DNA of 64,000 bases from Candidatus Nanopelagicaceae bacterium (GTDB lineage Bacteria; Actinomycetota; Actinomycetes; Nanopelagicales; Nanopelagicaceae), in assembly GCA_018883345.1 (NCBI GenBank), contig VEQG01000006.1:1-64000 (forward strand). Direction: 5' to 3'. Each line of letters opens with the position of its first letter. Position 1 is the first letter of the stretch. Shown in pieces: positions 27,267-36,400 of the stretch. The position numbers and the translations under genes are program-made. The notes under the pieces are model-generated. The model saw only the letters and a list, made by a program, of their open reading frames with translations, made no database searches and was not told the DNA's origin.

Positions 27267-28253
27267 TTACCGCGCTCTCTTGGTAACTAACGAAACCATC
27301 TCGGTCAGCATTTCACGTGCCTGCTCAGAAAGTTCTTCGCGATTGATGGCATCGAGCGCCTCTTCAGAAAGCTTCTCGATTAGCTCTTCAACATGGGTAG
27401 GCGCACCGCTTTCTAGAATTGCCTCTGCTAAACCATCAACCTCTTGCGTACCAAGTTTCAGTTGAATTAATTTCTTTATTTGATCATTTCCGCGATCATG
27501 TGCAAATGCAATTAATGCAGTTCGCTTTCCTTCACGCAAATCATCGCCGGCAGGCTTTCCAGTCTCGGAAGGATCACCAAAGACACCAAGCAGGTCGTCT
27601 CTTAATTGAAATGCTTCGCCAAGAGGCAATCCATATTCAGAATAGATTGTTAAGTATTCATCGAAATTTTTCGGTTGTGCAAGCGCGGCACCAAAATGAA
27701 GTGGACGCTCAATGCTGTACTTACCAGATTTATAACGTGCAATTTTGAGAGAGCGTTCGACGCTAAAGCTACTTTGCGTTTGTTCGTAAACATCTAAGAA
27801 TTGTCCAGCCATTAATTCGGTTCGCATTATGTCGTGAATGCTATTTAAATTTGAATTTTCAATTCTTGTATCATGCAAAGATTTTTCATTCCAAACTAAT
27901 GCTAGATCACCAATCAAGATGGCAGCAGCTTCTCCAAATTGTTTATGCATGGCAGGTTTGCCGCGTCTAGTATCTGATTTATCCATTAAATCATCATGAA
28001 TTAATGCACTTGCTTGTAGGAATTCGAGCGAGGCACAAGCTTCATAGATACTGGAATTAAGTTCGCCGTTGGCGCCTAAGAAGCCAATTAATGAAAATAG
28101 TGACCTAAAACGTTTACCTTCTGAAAGATATTCTTTGAGCGAATCTGCAATTGGCTTTAATTGCTCATCTATTTCTGTAATTAGCGCACAATTGGTGGCA
28201 ATTTGCTTATCAAGAGCGCTGTTTACGCCGATTCGTAATTCATTAATGTTCAT
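27267..28253 (-). CDS. idsA: polyprenyl diphosphate synthase (GGPP-synthase type)
   Basis: Class I trans-prenyltransferase of 328 aa that condenses isopentenyl diphosphate with allylic diphosphates. The first Asp-rich motif DDLMDKSDTRRGKPAMH is near residue 90, GDLAL near 115, and the second Asp-rich motif LRDDLLGVFGDPSETGKPAGDD near 233. The residues before the first motif (EFLQASALIHDD) fit a geranylgeranyl-type product, but chain length is not certain. It overlaps the end of the crtI-like gene by 11 bases, consistent with supplying the carotenoid-type neighbours. Confidence 0.88.
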   Translation of the reverse strand: MNINELRIGVNSALDKQIATNCALITEIDEQLKPIADSLKEYLSEGKRFRSLFSLIGFLGANGELNSSIYEACASLEFLQASALIHDDLMDKSDTRRGKPAMHKQFGEAAAILIGDLALVWNEKSLHDTRIENSNLNSIHDIMRTELMAGQFLDVYEQTQSSFSVERSLKIARYKSGKYSIERPLHFGAALAQPKNFDEYLTIYSEYGLPLGEAFQLRDDLLGVFGDPSETGKPAGDDLREGKRTALIAFAHDRGNDQIKKLIQLKLGTQEVDGLAEAILESGAPTHVEELIEKLSEEALDAINREELSEQAREMLTEMVSLVTKRAR

Positions 28254-29331
28254 GACTTGGTCGATTCTTTATCCCTCGGACCGCATTTGCAAGTAATTCT
28301 CCTGCGATTCCAGCATGGGCTAGGGAATCTAAATGCTTTACTCTAAATATTCGCTTGTTGGCAGTGCGTATTTTGGTGACTACCTGATTGTCGCTGTTAC
28401 CTGCTGCGCCATGGCGAATCTGGTCCACATCCGAGTAACTATCGAAATATGAAATATCTAGCTTTCCCGTTAGGACTAATGCGTACTTGCCTGACCCGAG
28501 CTGCGAAGCGTAGATATCAGTGCTTAGCCCATCATCATGAAAAATTACTCTTCGGATCGGAAGTGGTTCTGGATATCCACTAATTCCGATAAGCCTTTGG
28601 GTTGGCATTTCATGAATTTGATTGGCATCAATTAGATAATCGTAATTTTCCATAACTGTAAAAGTTGCACCTAGTTCTAAGGCGCGACTCTTTAGCGCAT
28701 CCGTAAGGGCGCCCAAACCACCGTTAATCTGCCAGATACCAAAAGATTCCTCTACAAATGCAGCAATATGTGACCACTTGTATATACCGGCAGGGTATCC
28801 AAGATAAGTAGCGTAATGAGCCATAATTTTTCTCAGCACTGGATGTTTAATTATCGGAGCTCTCATACGAAGGTAGGTGCTTAAATCGAATTTTGAAAGA
28901 GAAAATTCCCATTCGACGTAATTTTCTCGAATCCGATCCCATAAATATTCACCTTGCTTTAGAGCCAGTTCCCATTCGGCAGCAGCTGCAGCGCCAAGTT
29001 TATTTTCGATCTCGGTTAAACGTGCATTCCTAGAAAGGTTAGCGAAATCAATTGTTAAATCTTTAAATTGAAATATAAACGCCGGTTCGGCTGGATTGAC
29101 ATTCAATACTTGGCCAAAATGTTTACCAGTTTTTTGAAAGAAATCTCGATATACCGCGGGGAGAGTAAATAGGGGAGCTGAGTCGAAGGAATAATCTTTG
29201 ATTATTGTGTTCTGATATATCTGGCCATTAATCGCCACTTCATACTTAAATTTTGCAAGCCTGGCTGCCGCAGTTAAGGCTGCAATACTTGCACCTTCAA
29301 ATTGAACTTTTTTACCATCAGTCTTTTTCAA
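28243..29331 (-). CDS. phytoene-desaturase-like protein with degenerate FAD motif
   Basis: A 362-aa protein resembling CrtI/amine-oxidase-type flavoproteins in overall plan: an N-terminal Rossmann-like segment, the substrate region with LGYPAGIYKW near 176 and GIWQINGGLGALTDALKSRALELGA-type segment near 193-218, and a C-terminal HAGIAGELLANAVRG helix. CrtI usually has about 500 residues and a GxGxxG motif; here the motif region reads EGASIAAL, with two glycines replaced. It may be a diverged, possibly non-oxidative carotenoid or lipid enzyme. TTG start overlapping the cruF stop (TTGA); 11-base overlap into idsA. Confidence 0.65.
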   Translation of the reverse strand: MKKTDGKKVQFEGASIAALTAAARLAKFKYEVAINGQIYQNTIIKDYSFDSAPLFTLPAVYRDFFQKTGKHFGQVLNVNPAEPAFIFQFKDLTIDFANLSRNARLTEIENKLGAAAAAEWELALKQGEYLWDRIRENYVEWEFSLSKFDLSTYLRMRAPIIKHPVLRKIMAHYATYLGYPAGIYKWSHIAAFVEESFGIWQINGGLGALTDALKSRALELGATFTVMENYDYLIDANQIHEMPTQRLIGISGYPEPLPIRRVIFHDDGLSTDIYASQLGSGKYALVLTGKLDISYFDSYSDVDQIRHGAAGNSDNQVVTKIRTANKRIFRVKHLDSLAHAGIAGELLANAVRGIKNRPSHEH

Positions 29332-30122
29332 TTAGGGCTACCTAAATACCTTTTTGATAGATACCAACCCAAAATAGCGCCAAAGGCCAAGCCGCCAATT
29401 AGCGCAGTTCCTTGCTTGCCGAAGAAGAATAAGTTGGCAATAAAGTTGTAGATCCATGTCCAAACCAGAAATAAATCGACAGAATTCATAGATGCGCTAA
29501 TTTTTCTACGCACTTTTGGCAGTATTAAATTTGCTAACCCAAAGACCACTACGCCAACAAATAACCATCCAATCACATTATCCAAAGGGATATGGGTTTG
29601 GAATGGAATGTGGGCGCCGCTGAATTCCCAAGTCTTGTAATCATTGGCTACCAGAATTTGATCAAAAAATAAGGCGTAGGCAGTAAGTGCAGCGCCACCA
29701 GAAATCATTACCCAGTTTGGTGCAATCTTTCTGGCCATAATCATTAAAGGGTGAACCGAACCAAGCCAAAAGATCAGCACTAGAATTGGAACTCCAAATA
29801 AAGTGGTGCCTAAGTTCTGATATTTAACATTCCCAAAGGGCCAACCCGTGTTTATGGAAATTAATTCGATTAAGAAGCCGGTAAGTAGTACAAAAATCAG
29901 GTAGCTCCAGAAATAGCGTTTAGCAAAAGCCAATTGTGCGTGAGCCAAGGAGAATACCGAGGCAAATGTGGCAGAGGCTAAAATAAAATTAGCATTTTGA
30001 TTAAATAAGAAAACGATTTGAGATGCAATGCTTAAAAGTAGTGAGACATAGAGAAAACGTTCAGCAGCTATGGAAACTCGCCCTCTGCGATTTCTTCCTG
30101 GGTTGTAGTGTCTAATTGACAT
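29328..30122 (-). CDS. carotenoid biosynthesis membrane protein (CruF/DUF422-like)
   Basis: Polytopic membrane protein of 264 aa with about seven to eight hydrophobic segments. The conserved DUF422 features are ELISINTGWPFGNVKYQN near residue 87, GVPILVLIFW near 110, and acidic/aromatic residues near 153-172 (ALFFDQILVANDYKTWEF). The family includes CruF and bisanhydrobacterioruberin hydratase, which hydrate the psi-end of carotenoids. The N-terminus (NPGRNRRGR) is basic. The ATG overlaps the ybaK stop by one base (TAATG). With the crtI-like and idsA genes it forms a compact carotenoid-type operon. Confidence 0.75.
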   Translation of the reverse strand: MSIRHYNPGRNRRGRVSIAAERFLYVSLLLSIASQIVFLFNQNANFILASATFASVFSLAHAQLAFAKRYFWSYLIFVLLTGFLIELISINTGWPFGNVKYQNLGTTLFGVPILVLIFWLGSVHPLMIMARKIAPNWVMISGGAALTAYALFFDQILVANDYKTWEFSGAHIPFQTHIPLDNVIGWLFVGVVVFGLANLILPKVRRKISASMNSVDLFLVWTWIYNFIANLFFFGKQGTALIGGLAFGAILGWYLSKRYLGSPN

Positions 30123-30607
30123 TACTCGCCAACAATCATTGGAATTGCACTTGTAACTTTTTTAAGTTCGGCGAAAGTTGTTGGAAAAACTGCATGAGGG
30201 TGGCCAGCAGCAGCCCAGATTGCATCATAATCATTGAGTGCTTCATCAATGTAGACATGATTTATGGTCGTAATCCAGCCAAGCGGGCTGACTCCGCCTA
30301 CTGAAAAACCACTTAACTCTTTAACGTAATTTGCATCGGCTCTATTTAAATGAGGAACACCTAAAGTTCTTGCAACTAAATCCGTATCTACTCTATGGCG
30401 ACCACTTGTGATTATTAAGATCGGAGCACCTTCTGGCAGCCTGAAAATTAATGATGAAGCGATTTGGCCGACTTCAATATTTAAAGCGGTGGCCGCATCC
30501 TGAGCCGTTCGCGCAGAATCTTCTAATACGTGAACTTTGCCCATGTTATTTGATTGGAGCGCATCGATAACTCGCTTGACTGGGCCACGCTCTAAAACTC
30601 CATCCAC
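30122..30607 (-). CDS. ybaK: YbaK/ProX-family aminoacyl-tRNA deacylase
   Basis: Trans-editing type protein of 161 aa that removes wrong amino acids from tRNA. The family pattern is visible: GPVKRVIDAL, ARTAQDAATALNIEVGQIASSLIFR near residue 31, LIITSGRHRVD near 61 with the family's conserved loop, and GFSVGGVSPLGW near 100. The GTG start is kept since the N-terminal helix matches the family; a TATACT box lies 6 bases upstream. First gene of the long minus-strand series, overlapping cruF by one base. Confidence 0.88.
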   Translation of the reverse strand: MDGVLERGPVKRVIDALQSNNMGKVHVLEDSARTAQDAATALNIEVGQIASSLIFRLPEGAPILIITSGRHRVDTDLVARTLGVPHLNRADANYVKELSGFSVGGVSPLGWITTINHVYIDEALNDYDAIWAAAGHPHAVFPTTFAELKKVTSAIPMIVGE

Positions 30608-30613
30608 GATATA

Positions 30614-30619
30614 AGTATA
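30614..30619 (-). promoter_or_regulatory. -10 element of ybaK (leaderless type)
   Basis: TATACT-N6-GTG on the minus strand, a near-consensus -10. The divergent MFS gene starts only 17 bases away and has TATATT (30616-30621) on the plus strand, so the two -10 boxes overlap. Confidence 0.5.
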
Positions 30620-30624
30620 TTAAG

Positions 30625-31842
30625 GTGAAACCTGTGGATCAGACCTTAAGAATTTCACTTAGAGCGCGAAACTTCTTATGGGCAACTTTCTTCGTGATGG
30701 GCATTAGTTCGATGGCCTGGGTACCAAGAATTCCCGAAATTAAAGAGCAACTCGGTTTAAGTGATGGCCAATTCGGCTTAGTTTTTCTAGCTGGTGCGTT
30801 TGGCTCTATTTGCGGGACGCAAGTTTCTGGCCGCGCAATTCATCTTATTGCAAGTAGAAATTTTGCACGGATTTGTGCGCTATTAATGCCAATGGGCATC
30901 TACACAATGGGAAGTGCAAATTCCGTTTTGATTCTGGTTTGTGGATTATTTCTTACTGGCTTTTCATTTGCCGCGTTAGATGTTGCCGCCAATGTGCAAG
31001 CCATGGCAATCGAAAAGCTCACAAAGTCTAGGTACATGTCCTCATTCCATGCGCTATGGAGCGTGGGTGCATTTGTTGTGACCATGTTTGGCGGGGCCGT
31101 AGCCACCTTAATTACTCCGCAAGCACACTTGAAAGCATTAGCTCTTATTTCAGCTTTGCTCTATCAAATAACTATCAGTGGTTTATTGAATTATGAATTG
31201 GATGGACATAAAGGTGAAGTGCATGAAAGCACTGAAGCAAAAATTCCACTCTTTTCAAAAGATACCTTGGTGCTTTGGGCGCTAGGTATCGGATTACTCG
31301 CGTCGTTTGTACCTGAAGGTGGTATTTACGATTGGAGTGGAATTTTGCTTAAAGATCATATGGAAGTAGGAAAGGGAGTTACGGCAGTAGCTGCGACTTT
31401 TTATTCACTTGGAATGATAATTAGCAGATTCCTTGGAGATAGTTGGTTTGAAAAATGGGGCCATCAAAAAACTGTTAAATATGGTGGATATATTGGCGGT
31501 ATCTCTTTGGGGGTTGGCTTATTAATCGGAATTCCATTGTCGGCCATTAATCAATTTCTAGGCGTTGGCTTACTTTGTATTGCATTTGCAATTGTTGGAC
31601 TATGCATGGGTCCATTCTTTCCGGCATTTAATTTGGCAGCAATGAGCGTGCCCGGTATCGCGCCGTCAGTTGGCATGGCTCGAGTTGCTTTAATTTCTCT
31701 AGCTGGAAATTTCTTCGGTCCAGCTCTAATTGGTGGAATCTCAGAACTAACCTCGCTACCAATCTCATTTGGTTTAATTGTGCTTTTGCTTTTATTGGTT
31801 GGACGACAGTCCAGATATATATCTGTAAAAGCTATTAAATAA
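30625..31842 (+). CDS. MFS transporter
   Basis: Major facilitator protein of 405 aa with about 12 hydrophobic segments. Typical marks are AWVPRIPEIKEQLGLSDGQFGL near residue 31-52, DVAANVQAMAIEKLTK near 118 and SRFLGDSWFEKWG near 268. This is the YbjJ-like group with the ALDVAANVQ helix, often near sugar or cell-surface metabolism, but the substrate is unknown. GTG start, 17 bases from divergent ybaK. The last 8 bases overlap the convergent TauE gene. Confidence 0.8.
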   Translation: MKPVDQTLRISLRARNFLWATFFVMGISSMAWVPRIPEIKEQLGLSDGQFGLVFLAGAFGSICGTQVSGRAIHLIASRNFARICALLMPMGIYTMGSANSVLILVCGLFLTGFSFAALDVAANVQAMAIEKLTKSRYMSSFHALWSVGAFVVTMFGGAVATLITPQAHLKALALISALLYQITISGLLNYELDGHKGEVHESTEAKIPLFSKDTLVLWALGIGLLASFVPEGGIYDWSGILLKDHMEVGKGVTAVAATFYSLGMIISRFLGDSWFEKWGHQKTVKYGGYIGGISLGVGLLIGIPLSAINQFLGVGLLCIAFAIVGLCMGPFFPAFNLAAMSVPGIAPSVGMARVALISLAGNFFGPALIGGISELTSLPISFGLIVLLLLLVGRQSRYISVKAIK

Positions 31843-32578
31843 ACCAGGTCTGTAAGATAGTAAATCCAGCTATTGCAAAGAGCAGATAAGCAAAGCTTTT
31901 CCTGAGCAAGGCTGGCTTGGTTCTTGCCGACACTTTACCGGCCAAATTTCCAATTAAAACCGCGCTAAGCCCCATGAACATTGGAATTCTCCAATTAATT
32001 TCGCTCCACATCGGAAAATGCGCAATCAATGCAATCACGCTATTTAGAATAATAATTAGCAGGGAAGTGCCAGCTGCTTTATTTTGGGGCGTATTAAAGG
32101 CAAGAACTAATACCGGAATTGCCAGGAAGCCACCACCAATTCCAAAAAATCCTGTTAACGATCCAATTATTAATGACATTAAAATTAAAATTGGTAGCGG
32201 GATTGGCTTTTCAGGCGCATCAATAGGTTTCGCAAGCATGGTGATACCAGCGAAAATAATTACTACACTAAAGCCAGTGATGAGCAATTCATCGCTTATG
32301 TTGTCAACCATTTGAGCGGCGCCAACATTTGCAAAAATTCCAAGGAAGCTGATTACCAGCGCCTCTTTAATTAAAATCTCGCCACTTTTAAATCGAGGAT
32401 AGATTCCAGAGAGCGCAGCCACGATCACTACTGCGATTGCGGCAACTGATGCTTGATGAGGCGCAAAGCCAAACCCGTAAACTAGAATCGGTACCGTCAA
32501 CATCGCGCCACCTGCGCCGACAAATCCAAGCACCGAACCAATTGCTACCCCAGCGATTAGCGCTCCTAGGATTTCCAC
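31835..32578 (-). CDS. TauE/SafE-family anion exporter
   Basis: Membrane protein of 247 aa with eight to nine hydrophobic segments and two copies of the family motif, GFVGAGGAMLTVPILV near residue 19 and GFFGIGGGFLAIPVLV near 143. Members export sulfite, sulfoacetate or related organosulfur anions; the exact substrate is not determined here. Convergent with the MFS gene, and followed upstream by doxX on the same strand across a terminator. Confidence 0.86.
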   Translation of the reverse strand: MEILGALIAGVAIGSVLGFVGAGGAMLTVPILVYGFGFAPHQASVAAIAVVIVAALSGIYPRFKSGEILIKEALVISFLGIFANVGAAQMVDNISDELLITGFSVVIIFAGITMLAKPIDAPEKPIPLPILILMSLIIGSLTGFFGIGGGFLAIPVLVLAFNTPQNKAAGTSLLIIILNSVIALIAHFPMWSEINWRIPMFMGLSAVLIGNLAGKVSARTKPALLRKSFAYLLFAIAGFTILQTWFI

Positions 32579-32607
32579 TTGGTTAGTTTGTCATCACTTT
32601 AAATAAA

Positions 32608-32645
32608 AAACACCCTCAGCAATATTTGCCGAGGGTGTTTTACTT
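32608..32645 (-). terminator. bidirectional-looking Rho-independent terminator after doxX
   Basis: AAACACCCTC and GAGGGTGTTT form a 10-bp stem, extended inward by GCAA/TTGC around TAT. On the minus strand it is followed by TTTTTTATTT, so it should end doxX transcription; T-runs on the plus side are weaker. Confidence 0.8.
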
Positions 32646-32662
32646 TTATTATTTATTAGAGG

Positions 32663-33070
32663 TTAAAAGAAGGAACCGGTGATATTGATTCCAAGTTCTG
32701 CGCCACCTGCAACAAGTGCGTAGATGATTAGCGCAGCGCCTGCAAGTGATAGATCCTTGAAGAACCCGATGGTCTCATTCATCTTTGCAGTTGGATCTGT
32801 TTCCTTCCAGAAGTTATGCATCATGAATGCAGCCGGGATTAGGAATAGCGCGATTAGTAGCGCGCCTAGATCTGCATAGATACCTAGAGCTACAAAGATG
32901 CCGCCCACTAGGATCATTAGACCTGAAAGAATCACTGAAAGCTTGGCCGCAGGTACCTTTTTGTACTGCGCGTAACCTGTCATTGCATCAAGCTTGGTTA
33001 GGTGGCTGATTCCTGAATTGATAAAGATTAGGGCAAATAGAATTTGTCCGATTGCTAGAACGATGTTCAA
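32663..33070 (-). CDS. DoxX-family membrane protein
   Basis: Small membrane protein of 135 aa with four hydrophobic helices. The DoxX signature is visible: FALIFINSGISHLTKL near residue 12, SGLMILVGGIFVALGIYADLGALL-type core near 49-72 and HNFWKETDP near 85. Members take part in redox or thiol stress handling at the membrane. TTG start with a strong ribosome-binding site (AAGGAGAG). A perfect palindrome lies 45 bases upstream and a terminator follows the gene, so it is a monocistronic unit. Confidence 0.87.
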   Translation of the reverse strand: MNIVLAIGQILFALIFINSGISHLTKLDAMTGYAQYKKVPAAKLSVILSGLMILVGGIFVALGIYADLGALLIALFLIPAAFMMHNFWKETDPTAKMNETIGFFKDLSLAGAALIIYALVAGGAELGINITGSFF

Positions 33071-33115
33071 ATTACTCTCCTTGAAGTTTTTTTAAACCTA
33101 CCGCAGTAGGGTAGC

Positions 33116-33139
33116 AAATAGTTGAAGTTTCAACTATTT
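33116..33139. promoter_or_regulatory. palindromic operator upstream of doxX
   Basis: AAATAGTTGAA-GT-TTCAACTATTT: a perfect inverted repeat with 11-bp arms and 2-bp spacer. The TTGAA-N2-TTCAA core resembles sites of MarR-type redox sensors (family knowledge). It sits 45 bases before the doxX start and before the LexA-controlled promoter on the other strand; doxX is the more likely target. Confidence 0.6.
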
Positions 33140-33161
33140 TATCGTTGGGTATGGGCGTGTC

Positions 33162-33191
33162 TTGCTAAGTGTCGCACCCACCCACTATCTT
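33162..33191 (+). promoter_or_regulatory. promoter of the DUF6504-dnaE2-dinB operon
   Basis: TTGCTA (33162-33167) and TATCTT (33186-33191) are spaced by 18 bases, a good sigma-A-type promoter. The -10 ends where the LexA box begins, and the start codon at 33200 is 8 bases beyond the -10, so the mRNA is leaderless or nearly so. Confidence 0.65.
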
Positions 33192-33208
33192 TCGAACAAA
33201 TGTTCGAA
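33191..33208. promoter_or_regulatory. LexA box (SOS operator)
   Basis: TTCGAAC-AAAT-GTTCGAA, a perfect match to the actinobacterial TCGAAC-N4-GTTCGA consensus with one extra base per arm. It covers the expected transcription start and the start codon of the DUF6504 gene, an ideal position for repression of the translesion operon. Confidence 0.9.
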
Positions 33209-33478
33209 TACTCACCTCACTCAGATTTACCGGTAACTACCGACGGGAGCGCCCCGATCGAGTTCACCTACCGTGGAAAACGCTTTCGTATTCATAATGT
33301 ACTTACTCGTTGGTGCGAATCAGGTGGCTGGTGGAATCGAATCAGTGATGGCGTTTACCGACCAGATGATAACTCTCGCGCAATCTGGAGAGTTGAAGCT
33401 GCACCGATTGGCGCAGTTACCACCTTCGAACTCGAACGCGACGAAGCGACAGGCAAGTGGTTGATTCGAATTGTTTAG
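33200..33478 (+). CDS. DUF6504 family protein
   Basis: Small soluble protein of 92 aa with APIEFTYRGKRFRIHNVLTRW near residue 19 and an IWRVEA strand, the features of the DUF6504 family that precedes dnaE2 and dinB in many Actinobacteria; function unknown. The ATG at 33200 is preferred over an in-frame start at 33122 because promoter and LexA box lie between them; it falls inside the LexA box. Its stop overlaps the dnaE2 TTG start by 8 bases. Confidence 0.8.
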   Translation: MFEYSPHSDLPVTTDGSAPIEFTYRGKRFRIHNVLTRWCESGGWWNRISDGVYRPDDNSRAIWRVEAAPIGAVTTFELERDEATGKWLIRIV

Positions 33479-36400
33479 CTTTATTCACTTAAGTAGCGCC
33501 ACTTCATTCTCATTTAAATATGGCACCACGCAACCCCAAGATTTAATTGCAAGAGCTGCAGAATTTGGTTCGCCTGCCCTTGCAATTACCGATCGCGATT
33601 CATTAGCTGGCGTGATTCGCTTTGTGCAAGCTGCTAAAGATTTTGGAATCGCGCCGATTGTCGGAGTCAATCTACAACTTGATGGCGCTCGCGTAACTTT
33701 ACTTGCGCAATCCGGAACCGGAACCGAGAGCGGGTGGCGCTCGTTATGTAGATTGATGTCTGCGCTACGGCCTGATCGCAATCCACCAACTCTGCATATT
33801 GAAAAGATAAAGACGCTTACCGAATACACCAGTAATTTAATTCTCTTGCATGGACCAGAATCAGAGATTTCAAATTTACTTACTAAACATCGACCAGATC
33901 AAGCATTGCAAGTGTTTAATAAATATAGAGGTTATTTTGCAGATTCAGTAATTGAATGCGTATCTCATTTAGCGCCAGGGGATGGTTCACGCTCAACAAC
34001 CCATGCAGGGCGAATGTTGGGTTTTGCGCGTGACCATGATTTGCCAGCAATAATTACCAATAGTTCACGAATGCTAAATGCCGAAGATGGACCAATCGCA
34101 GATATCTTGGATGCCGCGCGCAAATTAGTGCCTTTACATATTCGCCATGTTGAAAGATTTAACAGTGAGGCATATTTAAAGAGCCCAGAACAGATGCGCG
34201 ATTTGGCTGATGAAATTTCACGTGCCGCCGGAGAACGAAATGGCAGAGCGCTACTTCGAACCACGCAGAGAATTGCAGAACGGTGCATCTTGTCACCACA
34301 AGAGTTTGGTCTTGGCGGCATTGAACTTCCAGAAGCGCAAGTGGTGGGTGTCCAGACTTACAAAGAGATGCGGGCGCTACTTCGAAATCGCTGCGAATCA
34401 GGGCTAAATTGGCGTTATTCCAATAGCTCCAATAGCGATGATTTAGCTAAAGCTCGAGCACGTCTTGATGATGAATTAGCGACGGTAGCAACTCTCGGAT
34501 ACGAAAGTTATTTTTTAACGGTTGCAGATGTTGCAGATATGGCACGTAGCGCAGGAATCCGGGTAGCAGCTCGAGGTAGCGGTGCCGGTTCTTTGATCTG
34601 CCACCTACTTGGCATCTCTGGAGTTGATCCAATTCGTTATGGGTTATTAATGGAACGCTTCTGTTCGCCGCTTCGCAGAGCGCTGCCTGATATTGATATT
34701 GATGTTGAATCAGCAAGGCGGTTAGAAATTTATGATTTAGTTTTTAAGAAGTATCAACACCGAACTGCGACTGTAGCAATGCTCGAAACTTATAGAGCCC
34801 GCCATGCAATTCGTGATACCGGGGCCGCACTTGGGATGTCCCAGAGCGAGATTGATTTAATTGCAAAGAGCTTGCCACATATTCGCGCCCGCAATATCTC
34901 AAAAGCTTTAGAAAGCCTCCCAGAACTTAGAAATTTAAATATCAATACACCGCTTGCTGCAATGGCCATCAAACTAGCAGAACGTCTAGATGGGCTGCCA
35001 CGAAATTTAGCGATGCATCCATGTGCAGTTGTGCTTAGCAACAATACTCTGCCAGATCGCGCACCGATGTTAATTAATGCAAGTGGTTATTCGATGGTCG
35101 AATTCGACAAAGATGATGTAGAGGCAATCGGTTTACTGAAGCTAGATATTCTAGGAGTTCGGATGCAATCTGCAATTGCGCATGCAATCAATGAAGTTGA
35201 ACGGACCGAAGGTCGCGCGCTTGATATCGAATCTGTTCCATTAGACGATCCAGATACCTTTAAATTAATTCAATCAACGCGCACGATTGGGCTCTTTCAA
35301 ATTGAATCTCCAGGGCAACGTGAATTAGTCGGCAAATTACAGCCGGAGTGCTTCGAAGATTTAATTGTTGATATCTCACTCTTTAGACCTGGTCCAGTAA
35401 AAAGTGACATGATCACTCCATTCTTAAATGCCCGCCATGGTTTTAAGTCGGCGCAGTTAATTCACCCTGATTTACATGGGGTTTTGGCACAGACCCAAGG
35501 GGTAGTGGTCTTTCACGAACAGGTCATTCAGATCATTTCGATAATGACTGGTATTTCATATGCAGAGGCTGACGAAAAACGGCGCGCACTGGGAGATTTC
35601 TCAAACCAACAAGAGATATGTGATTGGTTTTATCAGCGCACCGCTGAGAAGGGTTACCAAAAGTCAGTAGTCGATGAAATCTGGCAGGTACTGCGCGCCT
35701 TTGCCTCTTTCGGTTTCTGTAAAGCACATGCCGCGGCCTTTGCGCTACCGACTTATCAATCAGCTTGGCTCAAAACCCACCATCCAGCAGCATTTATCGC
35801 AGGGTTATTAACGCATGATCCTGGCATGTATCCAAAGCGTTTAATTCTCGATGAAGCTCGTCAGATGAAAATCGCAGCGCTACCAGTTGATGTAAACAAA
35901 TCTGATATTACATATAGGGTGGAAAGCTTTAAGGAAACTAGCGCGATTCGTATGGCGCTTAGTGATCTCTCTGGAATCTCTGATGCAGAGGCCATCAACA
36001 TTGTTCGTGCTCAACCCTATTTAGATTTAACAGATTTCGTTCGTAGAGCTGGCGCATCGCTACCAACGACCGAAAAATTAATTATGGTCGGTGCATTTGA
36101 TTCGCTGCACAATGTTGGCCAAAAAATTACCAGAAGAGATCTACTCCTGCATTTGGCAGATATCAGCCGTTCGCCTGCAGCAGCTTTGCCAGGTGCGCAA
36201 ATGACCTTTGGTTTTAAAGCGCCTGATTTAAAGCCAAGCGGATTACCGGATTTAAGTTTGACCGAAAAGGTCCAGACTGAAATTGAGACCCTAGGTATGG
36301 AAGTTAGTTCGCACTTACTGCAGTTCTATGGACATTTCCTTAATTCAATCGGAGCTGTTAAATCTTCAGATCTTCTTAAACAACGCTCCGGCTCTAGCAT

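Noticed and set aside
33097-33114. CTACC...GGGTAG symmetry before doxX
   Set aside because: Imperfect and only 5 bp; the neighbouring 11-bp palindrome is the convincing element.
33122-33199. Longer N-terminus for the DUF6504 protein
   Set aside because: It would place the start upstream of the promoter and the LexA box, and the Cys/His-rich extension does not look like the family.
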